21,812 nt of DNA from Ruminococcaceae bacterium UBA4871 (GCA_002399445.1 DHDR01000024.1:1-21812), one strand, 5' to 3'. Shown: positions 1 to 6,787, counted from the stretch's first letter. Notes: generated by a model from the letters alone, not told the origin. Made by a program: numbers and translations.

Positions 1-28
1 TCAGTTTTCAGTGTACAGGTTTATTGAG

Positions 29-53
29 CCGACTTTTGTAAGTCGGATTTTTT
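29..53 (+). terminator. Rho-independent terminator of an upstream unit
   Basis: A perfect 7-bp stem, CCGACTT (29-35) with AAGTCGG (40-46), closes a TTGT loop and is followed by ATTTTTTA. It ends whatever transcript enters from the left. No gene is visible in bases 1-28. Confidence 0.8.
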
Positions 54-121
54 ATATTATATTATATTATAGTACTATATAATATTTTTTTCATTGTTTC
101 ATTAATTTTTAAAAAAAATGC

Positions 122-150
122 TTGCATTTTAAAGAATGTTGTGGTATTAT
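122..150 (+). promoter_or_regulatory. Sigma-A type promoter of the 5S rRNA gene
   Basis: TTGCAT (122-127) and TATTAT (145-150) are separated by 17 bases. The expected transcription start near 157 lies about 33 bases before the mature 5S 5' end. The upstream sequence is very AT-rich (54-120), as expected of an UP element of a strong stable-RNA promoter. Confidence 0.7.
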
Positions 151-189
151 ATATAAGTCGTCAGGAATGATGGAAAAACAAAACATTTA

Positions 190-306
<117 letters not shown>

Positions 307-312
307 TCAAAA

Positions 313-342
313 GCTACCACCCAATAGGGTGGCCGTTTTTTT
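313..342 (+). terminator. Terminator of the 5S rRNA transcript
   Basis: CCACCC (317-322) pairs with GGGTGG (327-332) around an AATA loop, followed by CCG and a run of seven T (336-342). Confidence 0.85.
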
Positions 343-408
343 GCCCAATGCGCTTTCACAATGGAAAGCTTTAAACAGAAAAAGTTTTAAATTCAGAGAG
401 GTTAACAT

Positions 409-1422
409 ATGATCATTTTAATGAAAAATGGATGTACCAAAGAACAGATCAATCATGTCATTTCATTGCTCAAACAAACAGGTTTGGATGCAAACCTTTC
501 CATCGGCAGAGAAGCTACTGTTATTGGTGTTTTAGGGGATAAATCAAAATTAAATAAAGAAAACATTGAAGTGATGGACGGCGTTGAGCGATGTGTGCCA
601 ATCATGCATTCCTATAAGCTTGCAAGTCGTGAGATGGTTCCGGAAGGCCGAAAAGTCACTGTGAAAAATGTTACATTTGGTGGAAACAAACTAGTCATGA
701 TAGCGGGTCCGTGCGCTGTTGAAAATGAAAAACAGATTACAGAGGCTGCATTTGGAGTTAAATCGGCAGGCGCTCAAATGCTGCGCGGTGGTGCTTATAA
801 ACCACGCACCAGCCCCTACGCTTTTCAAGGATTAGAGGATGAAGGATACCGTTTGCTCCGGCAGGCTGCAGATGCAGCGGGGCTGTTATGCGTCAGTGAA
901 GTAGTCGATGCTCAGGATTTAAATGTGGCTGGGAAATATTGTGATATGATTCAGGTTGGGGCTCGGAATATGCAGAATTTCCGTCTGCTGCGAGAAATTG
1001 GCCGTTCAGGTTTACCGGTACTGCTTAAAAATGGAATCGCATGCACGATTGAAGAATGGCTGGATGCGGCAGAATATATTTTAAGCGAAGGGAATCAGAA
1101 TGTTGTGCTTTGTGAGCGCGGTATCCGTACTTTTGAAACAGCCACCCGCAACACCCTTGATGTTTCTGCGGTGCCCGTTGTCAAAGAATGCAGCAGTTTG
1201 CCAATTATTGTAGACCCGTCTCATGCTGCCGGAAAACGTAGTCTGGTAACTCCACTTGCCCTGGCGGGCGTTGCAGCGGGTGCAGATGGCCTTATCGTTG
1301 AAGTCCATCCAAACCCTCAAGTGGCAATGAGTGATGCGGCTCAGCAATTAACAATTCCTGATTATCAAGAATTTACAAATAAAGTTGGAAAAATTGCAGC
1401 AGCAGTGGGCCGCAGCTTGTGA
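409..1422 (+). CDS. aroF: 3-deoxy-7-phosphoheptulonate (DAHP) synthase, type I-beta, with N-terminal regulatory domain
   Basis: This cytosolic enzyme condenses phosphoenolpyruvate with erythrose 4-phosphate, the first step of the shikimate pathway. The 337-residue length and layout match the Thermotoga-type enzyme: a ferredoxin/ACT-like domain at about 1-66 (the feedback-sensing module in that family), then a TIM barrel. Metal ligands known for that family fall on the same numbers here: Cys102 (in IAGPC), His272 (in VDPSHAAGKR), Glu298 (in VEVHPNP) and Asp309. The substrate motifs GGAYKPRTSPYAFQG (127-141) and CERGIRTFETATRNTLD (235-251) are intact. The usual LLKRG motif reads LLKNG at 205-209. 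The start is ATG at 409 after GAGAGG. No other shikimate gene is adjacent. The symbol is by function; aroA(G) and aroG are also used for this type. Confidence 0.95.
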   Translation: MIILMKNGCTKEQINHVISLLKQTGLDANLSIGREATVIGVLGDKSKLNKENIEVMDGVERCVPIMHSYKLASREMVPEGRKVTVKNVTFGGNKLVMIAGPCAVENEKQITEAAFGVKSAGAQMLRGGAYKPRTSPYAFQGLEDEGYRLLRQAADAAGLLCVSEVVDAQDLNVAGKYCDMIQVGARNMQNFRLLREIGRSGLPVLLKNGIACTIEEWLDAAEYILSEGNQNVVLCERGIRTFETATRNTLDVSAVPVVKECSSLPIIVDPSHAAGKRSLVTPLALAGVAAGADGLIVEVHPNPQVAMSDAAQQLTIPDYQEFTNKVGKIAAAVGRSL

Positions 1423-1510
1423 TTTGAAGACCTTGCTTTTTTATCCGTTTTCATTTATTGTTATATTCATAAGAATTCAAAATATGCAAAGTGAATAGGA
1501 GCGAGAGTAA

Positions 1511-1723
1511 ATGCAGAAAAGGCAATATGTATGTCCAAAATGTGGATGTTTGCAGTATGAAACGGATCAGTTTCAGGCGACAGGCGGCAATTTTGCCAAG
1601 CTGTTTGATGTTCAAAATAAAAAGTTTATTACAGTAAGTTGTGTTCAATGCGGTTATACGGAAATTTATAGGGCAGCAACAAATACTGGGATGGATATTC
1701 TGGACTTTTTGATTGGAAATTAA
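1511..1723 (+). CDS. Small zinc-ribbon protein, DUF2082/Zn_ribbon_13-like
   Basis: This 70-residue protein has two CxxC knuckles, Cys8/Cys11 (CPKC) and Cys44/Cys47 (CVQC), with an extra Cys at 13, so one zinc ion is expected. The spacing, the phrase CPKCGC near the N-terminus and the short hydrophobic C-terminus (MDILDFLIGN) resemble a COG3478-type family annotated as nucleic-acid-binding zinc ribbons. The family name is from memory and the function is unknown. The start is ATG at 1511, preceded by AGGAGCGAGAG. It lies 88 bases after aroF with no clear terminator between, so it could be read through from aroF. A weak TATATT at 1462-1467 might also serve as a -10. Confidence 0.75.
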   Translation: MQKRQYVCPKCGCLQYETDQFQATGGNFAKLFDVQNKKFITVSCVQCGYTEIYRAATNTGMDILDFLIGN

Positions 1724-1806
1724 AAAATTTAAATGCGGATAAATGAAGTGTTTGAAGTTGGAACGATGGATGGCTTCATTAATGTAAACCATAGTTTTTA
1801 TATGTG

Positions 1807-1835
1807 TTGACAAATTCACATTTTTTTATTATACT
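1807..1835 (+). promoter_or_regulatory. Sigma-A promoter of bioY
   Basis: A consensus TTGACA (1807-1812) and TATACT (1830-1835) are spaced by 17 bases. ATGTG (1802-1806) and CACAT (1817-1821) form a small inverted repeat around the -35, which could be a repressor site. It does not match the BirA operator. Confidence 0.75.
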
Positions 1836-1875
1836 TTTTCATATCCAGTTAATATGGAAAAGGAGCTGTTTCTAT

Positions 1876-2445
1876 ATGAAAGACTTTACGAAACAATTAG
1901 TGCTGTGCGCAATGTGTGCGGCACTGACCTGTGTACTTGCGCCGATTTCAGTCCCGATTGGCTTGGTGCCAATCAGTCTGGCAACTTTTTCAGTGATGCT
2001 GAGTGCAGCTTTGCTTGGGCCGAAACTTGGTACAATTAGTCAGGCAATTTATTTGCTGCTCGGCAGTGTTGGGCTGCCGGTGTTTGCCGGATTCAGTGCG
2101 GGGATTTCCTGCCTTGCAGGGCCGACTGGAGGCTATTTGCTGGGCTATCTAGTCCTTGCCTTTGTTGAAGGTGCACTTTACAAGAAACTCAGCAGTAGTC
2201 ATCAGAAACGGATAAAAAAATCTGGCGTACTGATATTTTCCATGATAGTAGGAACAATTGCTCTCTATATGCTGGGAACAATCTGGTTTATTTTTGTGAC
2301 TCATACACCAGTATCAGCAGCAATGATGGCTTGTGTCGTTCCTTTCCTGCCGGGTGATGCTGTTAAAATCATTATCGTTACCATCTTGGTTCCGCAGCTC
2401 GAGCATGCACTTGGACGATTCCATCAAAAATGGCAGACAGCATGA
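1876..2445 (+). CDS. bioY: Biotin ECF transporter substrate-binding component BioY
   Basis: This 189-residue integral membrane protein is the S component of the energy-coupling-factor biotin importer. It binds biotin and works with a shared EcfAA'T module that is not in this window. It carries the BioY signatures VPISLATFSVML, LLGPKLGTISQAIYLLLG, GLPVFAGF, LAGPTGGYLLGY and a C-terminal PFLPGDAVK. About six hydrophobic segments can be drawn. The start is ATG at 1876 because AAAAGGAG (1857-1864) sits at proper distance. An in-frame upstream ATG at 1804 lies on the promoter and is rejected. It is the first gene of a two-gene unit with the DUF1284 gene. No biotin synthesis gene is nearby, which fits a biotin scavenger, though this is inference. 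Confidence 0.93.
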   Translation: MKDFTKQLVLCAMCAALTCVLAPISVPIGLVPISLATFSVMLSAALLGPKLGTISQAIYLLLGSVGLPVFAGFSAGISCLAGPTGGYLLGYLVLAFVEGALYKKLSSSHQKRIKKSGVLIFSMIVGTIALYMLGTIWFIFVTHTPVSAAMMACVVPFLPGDAVKIIIVTILVPQLEHALGRFHQKWQTA

Positions 2446-2822
2446 CTGTGTTCCGCTTACGGCCGCATCATGGACTTTGTCTGCTGCATTTTGTCGGAAA
2501 GGGGTACAGCCGTCCTTTTTCTGCCAATATGTTGCAGATCGCTGCATGTTTGCAGAAAGAACCGAATACAAGTATTGAGCTTTGCGCAGGTGCAGATTGT
2601 TTGTGTGCATACTGTCCGCACCGGAAGGGTCATATTTGTGAGAGTGAAAAACCAGAACGATATGATCATGCTGTGCTACAATGCAGCGGCCTTCAAATCC
2701 ACCGCAAGCTGGTTTGGAAAGATTTCCGTGAAAGAATGGCAGCTTTGTCACGGAGAAATTTGCGGACAATCTGTGGAGACTGCGAATGGTATCTTTTATG
2801 TGCAGCCATTGAAATCAACTGA
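2442..2822 (+). CDS. Cysteine-rich DUF1284 family protein
   Basis: This 126-residue protein of unknown function fits the DUF1284 (COG3543) pattern. The N-terminus FRLRPHHGLCLLHFVGKGYS matches the family's LRPHHLLC...GxGYS, with a FSANM stretch, a central cluster of cysteines (residues about 35-53, containing CLCAYCPHRKGHIC) and a C-terminal CGDCEWYLLC. The number and spacing of cysteines suggest a metal or Fe-S site, which is inference. ATG at 2442 overlaps the bioY stop as ATGA, typical of translational coupling, and places the conserved FRLRPHH near the N-terminus as in the family. ATG at 2430 is an in-frame alternative that adds four residues. No separate strong Shine-Dalgarno is seen. A terminator follows at 2838. 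Confidence 0.85.
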   Translation: MTVFRLRPHHGLCLLHFVGKGYSRPFSANMLQIAACLQKEPNTSIELCAGADCLCAYCPHRKGHICESEKPERYDHAVLQCSGLQIHRKLVWKDFRERMAALSRRNLRTICGDCEWYLLCAAIEIN

Positions 2823-2837
2823 ACAATAAATATTTGA

Positions 2838-2868
2838 AAAGACTGCTGTGTCATGCGGCAGTCTTTTT
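2838..2868 (+). terminator. Terminator of the bioY-DUF1284 unit
   Basis: AAAGACTGC (2838-2846) pairs with GCAGTCTTT (2858-2866) around an 11-base loop, with a five-T tail starting at 2864. Confidence 0.8.
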
Positions 2869-3098
2869 ATGATAAGGGATTAAAAAGTTCGACAAAAGCC
2901 TACATTATATATATAGGAAAAAGGGCTGACATGAAGTAGGTCAATCGACTGGATTATATTGCATGATTAAGAGAGAAATCTATTTTATTGAATGTCTCCA
3001 ATTTTGAAATGAATCCGAAGCCAGGGAAAGAATAAAGCCATATATCAGAGAAAATCAAAGCAATACGCAGTTAAATTTCGAAAATCAGGTTTTTGGCC

Positions 3099-3127
3099 TT
3101 GACAGAGAACGATACTTGTGGTACTAT
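3099..3127 (+). promoter_or_regulatory. Sigma-A promoter of rplM-rpsI
   Basis: TTGACA (3099-3104) and TACTAT (3122-3127) are spaced by 17 bases, giving a start near 3134. The preceding stretch 2869-3098 holds no gene that I can support. It contains only a weak promoter-like TCGACA/TATAGG pair (2889-2917) and a short TGAC/GTCA inverted repeat near 2937-2953. Confidence 0.75.
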
Positions 3128-3133
3128 CATAAA

Positions 3134-3237
3134 TGCAATTCCTCTGCAGCGTATTTTTCTGTGCTGCACATGCTTTTTGTGAAAGCTGCCCCGCCTGGGG
3201 TGGGGCAATTGTAATATTCTTTTTGGAGGTTCCACTC
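3134..3237 (+). promoter_or_regulatory. Structured 5' leader of rplM, candidate L13 autoregulatory leader
   Basis: The leader is about 100 bases long. Its clearest element is an 8-bp GC-rich hairpin: GCCCCGCC (3188-3195) with GGTGGGGC (3199-3206), loop TGG. There is no T-run directly after it, so it is not a terminator. It sits 18 bases before the Shine-Dalgarno GGAGG (3225-3229). An L13 leader RNA family is known in Firmicutes at this place. Assigning this leader to it is inference from location and the hairpin only. Confidence 0.5.
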
Positions 3238-3666
3238 ATGTCCACTTATATGGCGAAGGCCCAGGAGGTCAAGCGCAAGTGGTATGTCATTGACGCTGAG
3301 GGAAAACCCCTTGGCCGTGTGGCTGCCCAGGCTGCTGTCCTTCTCCGCGGCAAAGAAAAGACCACCTATACACCTCACGTTGACTGTGGAGACAATGTCA
3401 TCGTAATCAACTGTGCCAAAGCTGTTCTCACCGGCAAAAAACTGGTTGAGAAGCATTGGTATCATCATACCGGCTATATTGGCCATCTGAAAGATGTCCG
3501 TTATGACACTTTGATGAGAGAAGATCCTTGTGGCGCTATGAAAAAAGCAATTCGAGGCATGCTGCCCGACAATACCCTTGGCCGTAATGCGCTTACACGT
3601 CTTCGTACAGTAGAAGGCGCAGAACACAATCACGCCGCCCAGCAGCCAACTGTATGGGAACTTTAA
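3238..3666 (+). CDS. rplM: 50S ribosomal protein L13
   Basis: L13 is an early-binding protein of the large subunit that contacts 23S rRNA. The 142-residue length is normal. Signatures are MAKAQEVKRKWYVIDAEGKP near the start, LGRVA, LLRGKEKTTYTPHVDCGDNV, and LKDVRYD...RGMLPDNTLGR. The start is ATG at 3238, 8 bases after GGAGG. ATG at 3250 (MAKAQEV) is a less likely start. It is co-transcribed with rpsI 18 bases downstream, the standard L13-S9 pair. Confidence 0.97.
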   Translation: MSTYMAKAQEVKRKWYVIDAEGKPLGRVAAQAAVLLRGKEKTTYTPHVDCGDNVIVINCAKAVLTGKKLVEKHWYHHTGYIGHLKDVRYDTLMREDPCGAMKKAIRGMLPDNTLGRNALTRLRTVEGAEHNHAAQQPTVWEL

Positions 3667-3684
3667 GGGAGGAGGACAAGCATT

Positions 3685-4086
3685 ATGTATGATAAGATAC
3701 CTTTTTACTATGGTACTGGCAGAAGAAAAAGTTCAGTAGCTCGTGTGCGTCTGTATCAGGGGACTGGAAAAGTGACCATCAATGACCGCAGCATCGATGA
3801 TTATTTTGGACTCGAAACACTGAAGTTTATTGTCCGTCAGCCGCTTGAGCTGACCGGGCTTTCCGGAAAGTTTGACATTGTGTGCCGCGTTTCCGGCGGT
3901 GGTGTCACAGGTCAAGCTGGTGCAATCCGCCACGGTGTTGCGCGTGCACTGCTGCAGTATGACAGCGAAGCTTTGCGTCCGGCATTGAAGAAAGCTGGGT
4001 TCCTGACTCGTGATCCGAGAATGAAGGAACGTAAGAAGTACGGCTTGAAAGCTGCACGCCGTGCACCACAGTTTTCCAAGCGCTGA
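3685..4086 (+). CDS. rpsI: 30S ribosomal protein S9
   Basis: S9 is a 133-residue small-subunit protein whose C-terminal tail reaches the P-site tRNA. Seen are the N-terminal YYGTGRRKSSVARVRL, the central SGGGVTGQAGAIRHGVARALL and the canonical end KKYGLKAARRAPQFSKR, including the terminal SKR that contacts tRNA. The start is ATG at 3685 after GGGAGGAGG. It is the second gene of the rplM operon and is closed by a terminator at 4128. Confidence 0.97.
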   Translation: MYDKIPFYYGTGRRKSSVARVRLYQGTGKVTINDRSIDDYFGLETLKFIVRQPLELTGLSGKFDIVCRVSGGGVTGQAGAIRHGVARALLQYDSEALRPALKKAGFLTRDPRMKERKKYGLKAARRAPQFSKR

Positions 4087-4127
4087 CCCAAAATTTTCAA
4101 AACTTTGTTTTTCAAAAACATCAAAAT

Positions 4128-4157
4128 CTCTCAGGAATTTCCTTGGGAGGTTTTTTT
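4128..4157 (+). terminator. Terminator of rplM-rpsI
   Basis: CTCTCAGG (4128-4135) pairs, with two G-T pairs, to CCTTGGGAG (about 4141-4149), followed by G and seven T. Confidence 0.8.
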
Positions 4158-4431
4158 ATTTGTTCCTTAGACTGTATAGTTATTTTAAAAGTTATTCACA
4201 TTTTTCCACCACATTATGTTGAAAACTTCAGGCAATAATTGTACATTATCGCTAAAATAATTTATAATTAAAAAATAAAATTATTAAATTCAATGGATTC
4301 TACTGACTTTTCATCACCTTTCCCAACTGCTTTTCCAACTGTTAAATTTTAGCTTTTCGGTGGGCAGACCCAATATCCTGATTCTTCCAATACAGTCTTT
4401 TTCCGGATAGAATATGGAAATGCTAAAAGTT

Positions 4432-4467
4432 CCTGCATTGATATTGGAAAATATGTATGAATGCAGG
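4432..4467. other. Nested hairpin of unknown role
   Basis: CCTGCATT (4432-4439) pairs perfectly with AATGCAGG (4460-4467). Inside it ATATT (4441-4445) pairs with AATAT (4450-4454) around a GGAA loop. Upstream, AAATTTTAGC (4344-4353) matches the complement of GCTAAAAGTT (4422-4431) at nine of ten positions. There is no T-run after the hairpin on either strand, so it is not a terminator. It could be part of an unannotated RNA. Confidence 0.35.
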
Positions 4468-4605
4468 CGGCAGGATAACAAATCCACGTTAAAAAAAACA
4501 ATAGAAAATTATCAATAACCACTTAAACATAAAATACGACAGTTTTTGGTCGACAATTCTCCCTAAATGCCTTGAAAAGAAATCAAAAATGGGAAAAAAC
4601 TATTA

Positions 4606-4631
4606 TGTAATCTTTGTAACAGGATTGTAAT
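4606..4631 (+). promoter_or_regulatory. WalR (YycF)-type binding box, with possible overlapping promoter
   Basis: TGTAAC-AGGAT-TGTAAT (4615-4631) fits the known WalR consensus TGTWAH-N5-TGTWAH at every defined position. A third TGTAAT half-site lies just upstream (4606-4611). CATAAT at 4646-4651 could be a -10 whose -35 region (TTGTAA, 4625-4630) overlaps the box, as at WalR-activated promoters, although the spacer would be only 15 bases. The downstream gene encodes a 3D-domain cell-wall protein, a typical WalR target class. Binding itself is inference. Confidence 0.5.
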
Positions 4632-4774
4632 AGTTGAAGTTCTTACATAATGCACAGAAATTGAGGCCTTTTCACTTGTAGTTTACCTTCTAAATGTGGT
4701 TGTGAAGTATTTTTTCAGCGTGTTTTGACAATGTGAAGTTGTGCATTCTGCACAAAATCTTCAAATTCAAAAAC

Positions 4775-4803
4775 TTGACATAGACAGATTGAACAGGTAA
4801 GAT
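4775..4803 (+). promoter_or_regulatory. Sigma-A promoter of the G5/3D-domain gene
   Basis: TTGACA (4775-4780) and TAAGAT (4798-4803) have a 17-base spacer. The transcript would start near 4810 and carry an 86-base leader with the hairpin CATTAGC/GCTAATG (about 4829-4849). Confidence 0.7.
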
Positions 4804-4822
4804 GCAAACTGTTGATGCAAAC
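4801..4822 (+). repeat. 9-base direct repeat GATGCAAAC at the promoter start site
   Basis: GATGCAAAC occurs at 4801-4809 and 4814-4822, 13 bases apart. The first copy overlaps the end of the -10 and the expected start point, so the pair could be an operator. No known regulator is assigned. Confidence 0.5.
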
Positions 4823-4895
4823 AAGTGCATTAGCCGTTTGAGCTAATGTGGGACATAAGTCAAGTTATGATGAGAAGAAAGTCAGGTGAACCAGA

Positions 4896-6146
4896 ATGCA
4901 TAAGGCAGGAAAAACATTAATCGTGCTGGGTACTGTTTTTACAGTAGGGTTAGGTACAGCCGGCACAGTGATGGCAACCACACAGAATGCGGTGGTTACA
5001 AAAGACGGCCAAGCCAAAAAGGTTTATATGCTGACGGACAATGATACAAACAATATTTTGAAAACAGCCGGTGTCAAAACCAGCCGCGGAGATATGATTC
5101 TCCGTTCAACAAGTTCACAAGGAAACATTGAAGTCAATGTGCGCACAGCATATCCAGTTGTCGTCAAGGCGGATGGAACCAAAAAGTCGGTAACGGCGCA
5201 TTATGGTGACACAGCCCGTGATATTTTGGCAGCAAGTGGCATTATCCTTGGTCCGGTTGATACCGTGAATGTTCCGCTGAACCGACCGGTTGAGGAAAAT
5301 ACACAAATCCGCGTGATTCGGAACCACATTGTCACCGTGAAAGCAGACGGCGTTTCCACCCAAGTCATTGCCTGCACGGATGCAACTGCCGAGCAGATTG
5401 TACAGAAAGCCGGCGTTACCGTAAAAGCGGATGATGAGCTAAGTACGGCTTCTAATCGTCCAGTGGCAGGTAACCAGCCGATCACGGTTAACCGTGTTAC
5501 TTACCAAGATCAAGTGATTAGCGAAGCGATTCCCTTTAAGACCGTAACACAGAATGATGATACGATGTTGGTTGGTGAGACAAAAGTCAAAACGGAAGGC
5601 AGCGAGGGTCAGAATAAGATCGTTCGGAGAACGAAATACATAAATGGAGCTGCTCAGGAGACAACTGTTGTTTCGACTGACGTTGTCAAAAAGGCAACAG
5701 ACCGAGTTGTGCTGCAGGGGAGCAAAGAACCACAACCGAAGGAAACAACCGATACGGAGGAGAATGCAACTGAGCCGCCAAAAGTTTCTTCTTCCGATGC
5801 AGCGAATCCGCAGCCTTCTTCCAGTTCCAAGAGTCGGCAGATTGACGGCTATTCTTACAGCCGTATGCTGAGTGGTCCGTGTACTGCTTATACAGGCGGT
5901 GGTGTCACGGCTTCCGGTATGTCGGCAGCGGTTGGCCGTGTGGCTGTGGACCCGAGCGTTATTCCTTACGGGACGCACCTGTACATTACTTCGGCAGATG
6001 GCAGTTATGTGTATGGTTATGCAGTTGCAGCAGACACTGGCGGATTTGTTAGCAATAGTTCCACGATGATTGACCTTTATATGAGTTCAAAAGCAGAATG
6101 TTCTGCTTTTGGCCGCCAGACAATGAATATTTATATCCTTGATTGA
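4896..6146 (+). CDS. Secreted DUF348/G5/3D-domain cell-wall protein (YabE-like)
   Basis: This 416-residue exported protein is likely active on peptidoglycan. It has a short signal peptide (about 1-27, ending VMA). Three DUF348-like repeats follow (about 33-70, 87-127, 144-185), each with the K(A)DG...DILxxAGV pattern, then a G5 domain (about 200-277) and a Pro/Ser/Thr-rich linker (278-316). The C-terminal 3D domain (about 326-416) has its three namesake aspartates at Asp352 (VAVDP), Asp380 (AADTG) and Asp393 (MIDLY). The same architecture occurs in B. subtilis YabE and relatives of resuscitation factors, where the 3D domain resembles lytic transglycosylases. The start is ATG at 4896 after AGGTGA. 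It stands alone between its promoter and a terminator. An activity on peptidoglycan is inferred from the domains. Confidence 0.9.
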   Translation: MHKAGKTLIVLGTVFTVGLGTAGTVMATTQNAVVTKDGQAKKVYMLTDNDTNNILKTAGVKTSRGDMILRSTSSQGNIEVNVRTAYPVVVKADGTKKSVTAHYGDTARDILAASGIILGPVDTVNVPLNRPVEENTQIRVIRNHIVTVKADGVSTQVIACTDATAEQIVQKAGVTVKADDELSTASNRPVAGNQPITVNRVTYQDQVISEAIPFKTVTQNDDTMLVGETKVKTEGSEGQNKIVRRTKYINGAAQETTVVSTDVVKKATDRVVLQGSKEPQPKETTDTEENATEPPKVSSSDAANPQPSSSSKSRQIDGYSYSRMLSGPCTAYTGGGVTASGMSAAVGRVAVDPSVIPYGTHLYITSADGSYVYGYAVAADTGGFVSNSSTMIDLYMSSKAECSAFGRQTMNIYILD

Positions 6147-6189
6147 TCCCTAAGAAATTAAAAATTAAAATAGATTTGATCAATAAAAG

Positions 6190-6241
6190 GAAGCCGCTTT
6201 TATGCATCCCGTAATGGGAAAAGCAAAGGCGGTTTCTTTTT
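6190..6241 (+). terminator. Terminator of the G5/3D-domain gene
   Basis: GAAGCCGC pairs with GCGGTTTC across a roughly 26-base inner part that contains a CCC/GGG helix, followed by TTTTTATTTT. Confidence 0.7.
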
Positions 6242-6301
6242 ATTTTCATAACAATTCTGTTGCAGTCTTCTGCAAATTATTAAAATGATGTTACAAAAAA
6301 C

Positions 6302-6330
6302 TTGCAAAATTGCAACAAATATGTTACGAT
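6302..6330 (+). promoter_or_regulatory. Sigma-A promoter of the small membrane-protein pair
   Basis: TTGCAA (6302-6307) and TACGAT (6325-6330) have a 17-base spacer. Two copies of ATGTTAC (6288-6294 and 6321-6327) flank the -35/spacer region 33 bases apart, and a second TTGCAA follows the first after two bases. These repeats may be operator elements. Confidence 0.65.
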
Positions 6331-6394
6331 ATAAAAATAAATTTGATTCAAAATGAATGGGACAATTCTCATCATTCTTTCAGGAGGGACCCAG

Positions 6395-6730
6395 ATGAAT
6401 GGCAGTATGACGGAGGGGCTTTTGCTGATTTGTGCAGCATGTGTGCTCAAACTAGTATTCCACCCGAAAGAAAACAGAAATAGATTGCTGTGCAGGCTTC
6501 TGCTGGCAATGGGAAGTCTATCCGTTATGCTGCAGGAGGATGGCGCTTTCCTGATGATTACGCAGGGCTTGCTGGGCATGATTATGGTAATGGTCACGGC
6601 TGCCGCGCTAAGTGGGGAAATGAAGGCGCGTCGAAGGATGCAGATGCTGCATAAACGCAATGTGCTCTATCGCCGCAGAGAAGCGGCTCAGCAGCTGATG
6701 GATGAACGTCATGAAGAGCGTGCCGCATAA
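6395..6730 (+). CDS. Small membrane protein of unknown function
   Basis: I do not recognise this 111-residue protein. Hydrophobic segments lie at about 7-23, perhaps 31-47, and 51-73. They are followed by a strongly basic, arginine-rich cytoplasmic tail (about 77-111, with ARRRMQMLHKR and YRRREAAQQ), probably helical. The start is ATG at 6395 because AGGAGG (6382-6387) lies 7 bases upstream. An earlier in-frame ATG at 6353 has no such site. It leads a two-gene unit with the next small membrane gene, between its own promoter and the terminator at 7219. Confidence 0.75.
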   Translation: MNGSMTEGLLLICAACVLKLVFHPKENRNRLLCRLLLAMGSLSVMLQEDGAFLMITQGLLGMIMVMVTAAALSGEMKARRRMQMLHKRNVLYRRREAAQQLMDERHEERAA

Positions 6731-6787
6731 TTTTGATTAGTCCTCTCAGAAAGCGGGAAACCGAAATCTTCTGAAAGAAGGAAGCAA

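Larger units (their letters stand above)
4158..4895. other. 738-base non-coding region with hairpins and regulatory sites
   Basis: No credible ORF with a ribosome binding site lies on either strand. The region is AT-rich. From left to right it holds a weak promoter pair TTGAAA/TACATT (4219-4247), a long-range pairing TTTTAGC (4347-4353) with GCTAAAA (4422-4428), a nested hairpin at 4432-4467, WalR-like boxes (4606-4631), a hairpin TTGTGCA/TGCACAA (centre near 4747), a sigma-A promoter (4775-4803), a 9-base direct repeat (4801-4822), and the leader of the next gene. Confidence 0.7.

Noticed and set aside
1801..1860. BirA operator before bioY
   Set aside because: Only loosely similar half-sites (TGTTGAC and AGTTAAT) occur and they are about 44 bases apart, whereas BirA sites need about 15 bases between half-sites.
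2889..2917. Promoter in the gap before rplM
   Set aside because: TCGACA/TATAGG is only a partial match and no gene or structured RNA follows it before the real rplM promoter.
4300..4895. c-di-AMP (ydaO/yuaA) riboswitch before the G5/3D gene
   Set aside because: This riboswitch controls some cell-wall hydrolase genes, but its conserved core segments are absent from the leader.
5439..5978. Long minus-strand ORFs opposite the G5/3D gene and elsewhere
   Set aside because: They lie fully opposite or out of frame with well-supported genes, lack ribosome sites and have no recognisable protein character. They are shadows.
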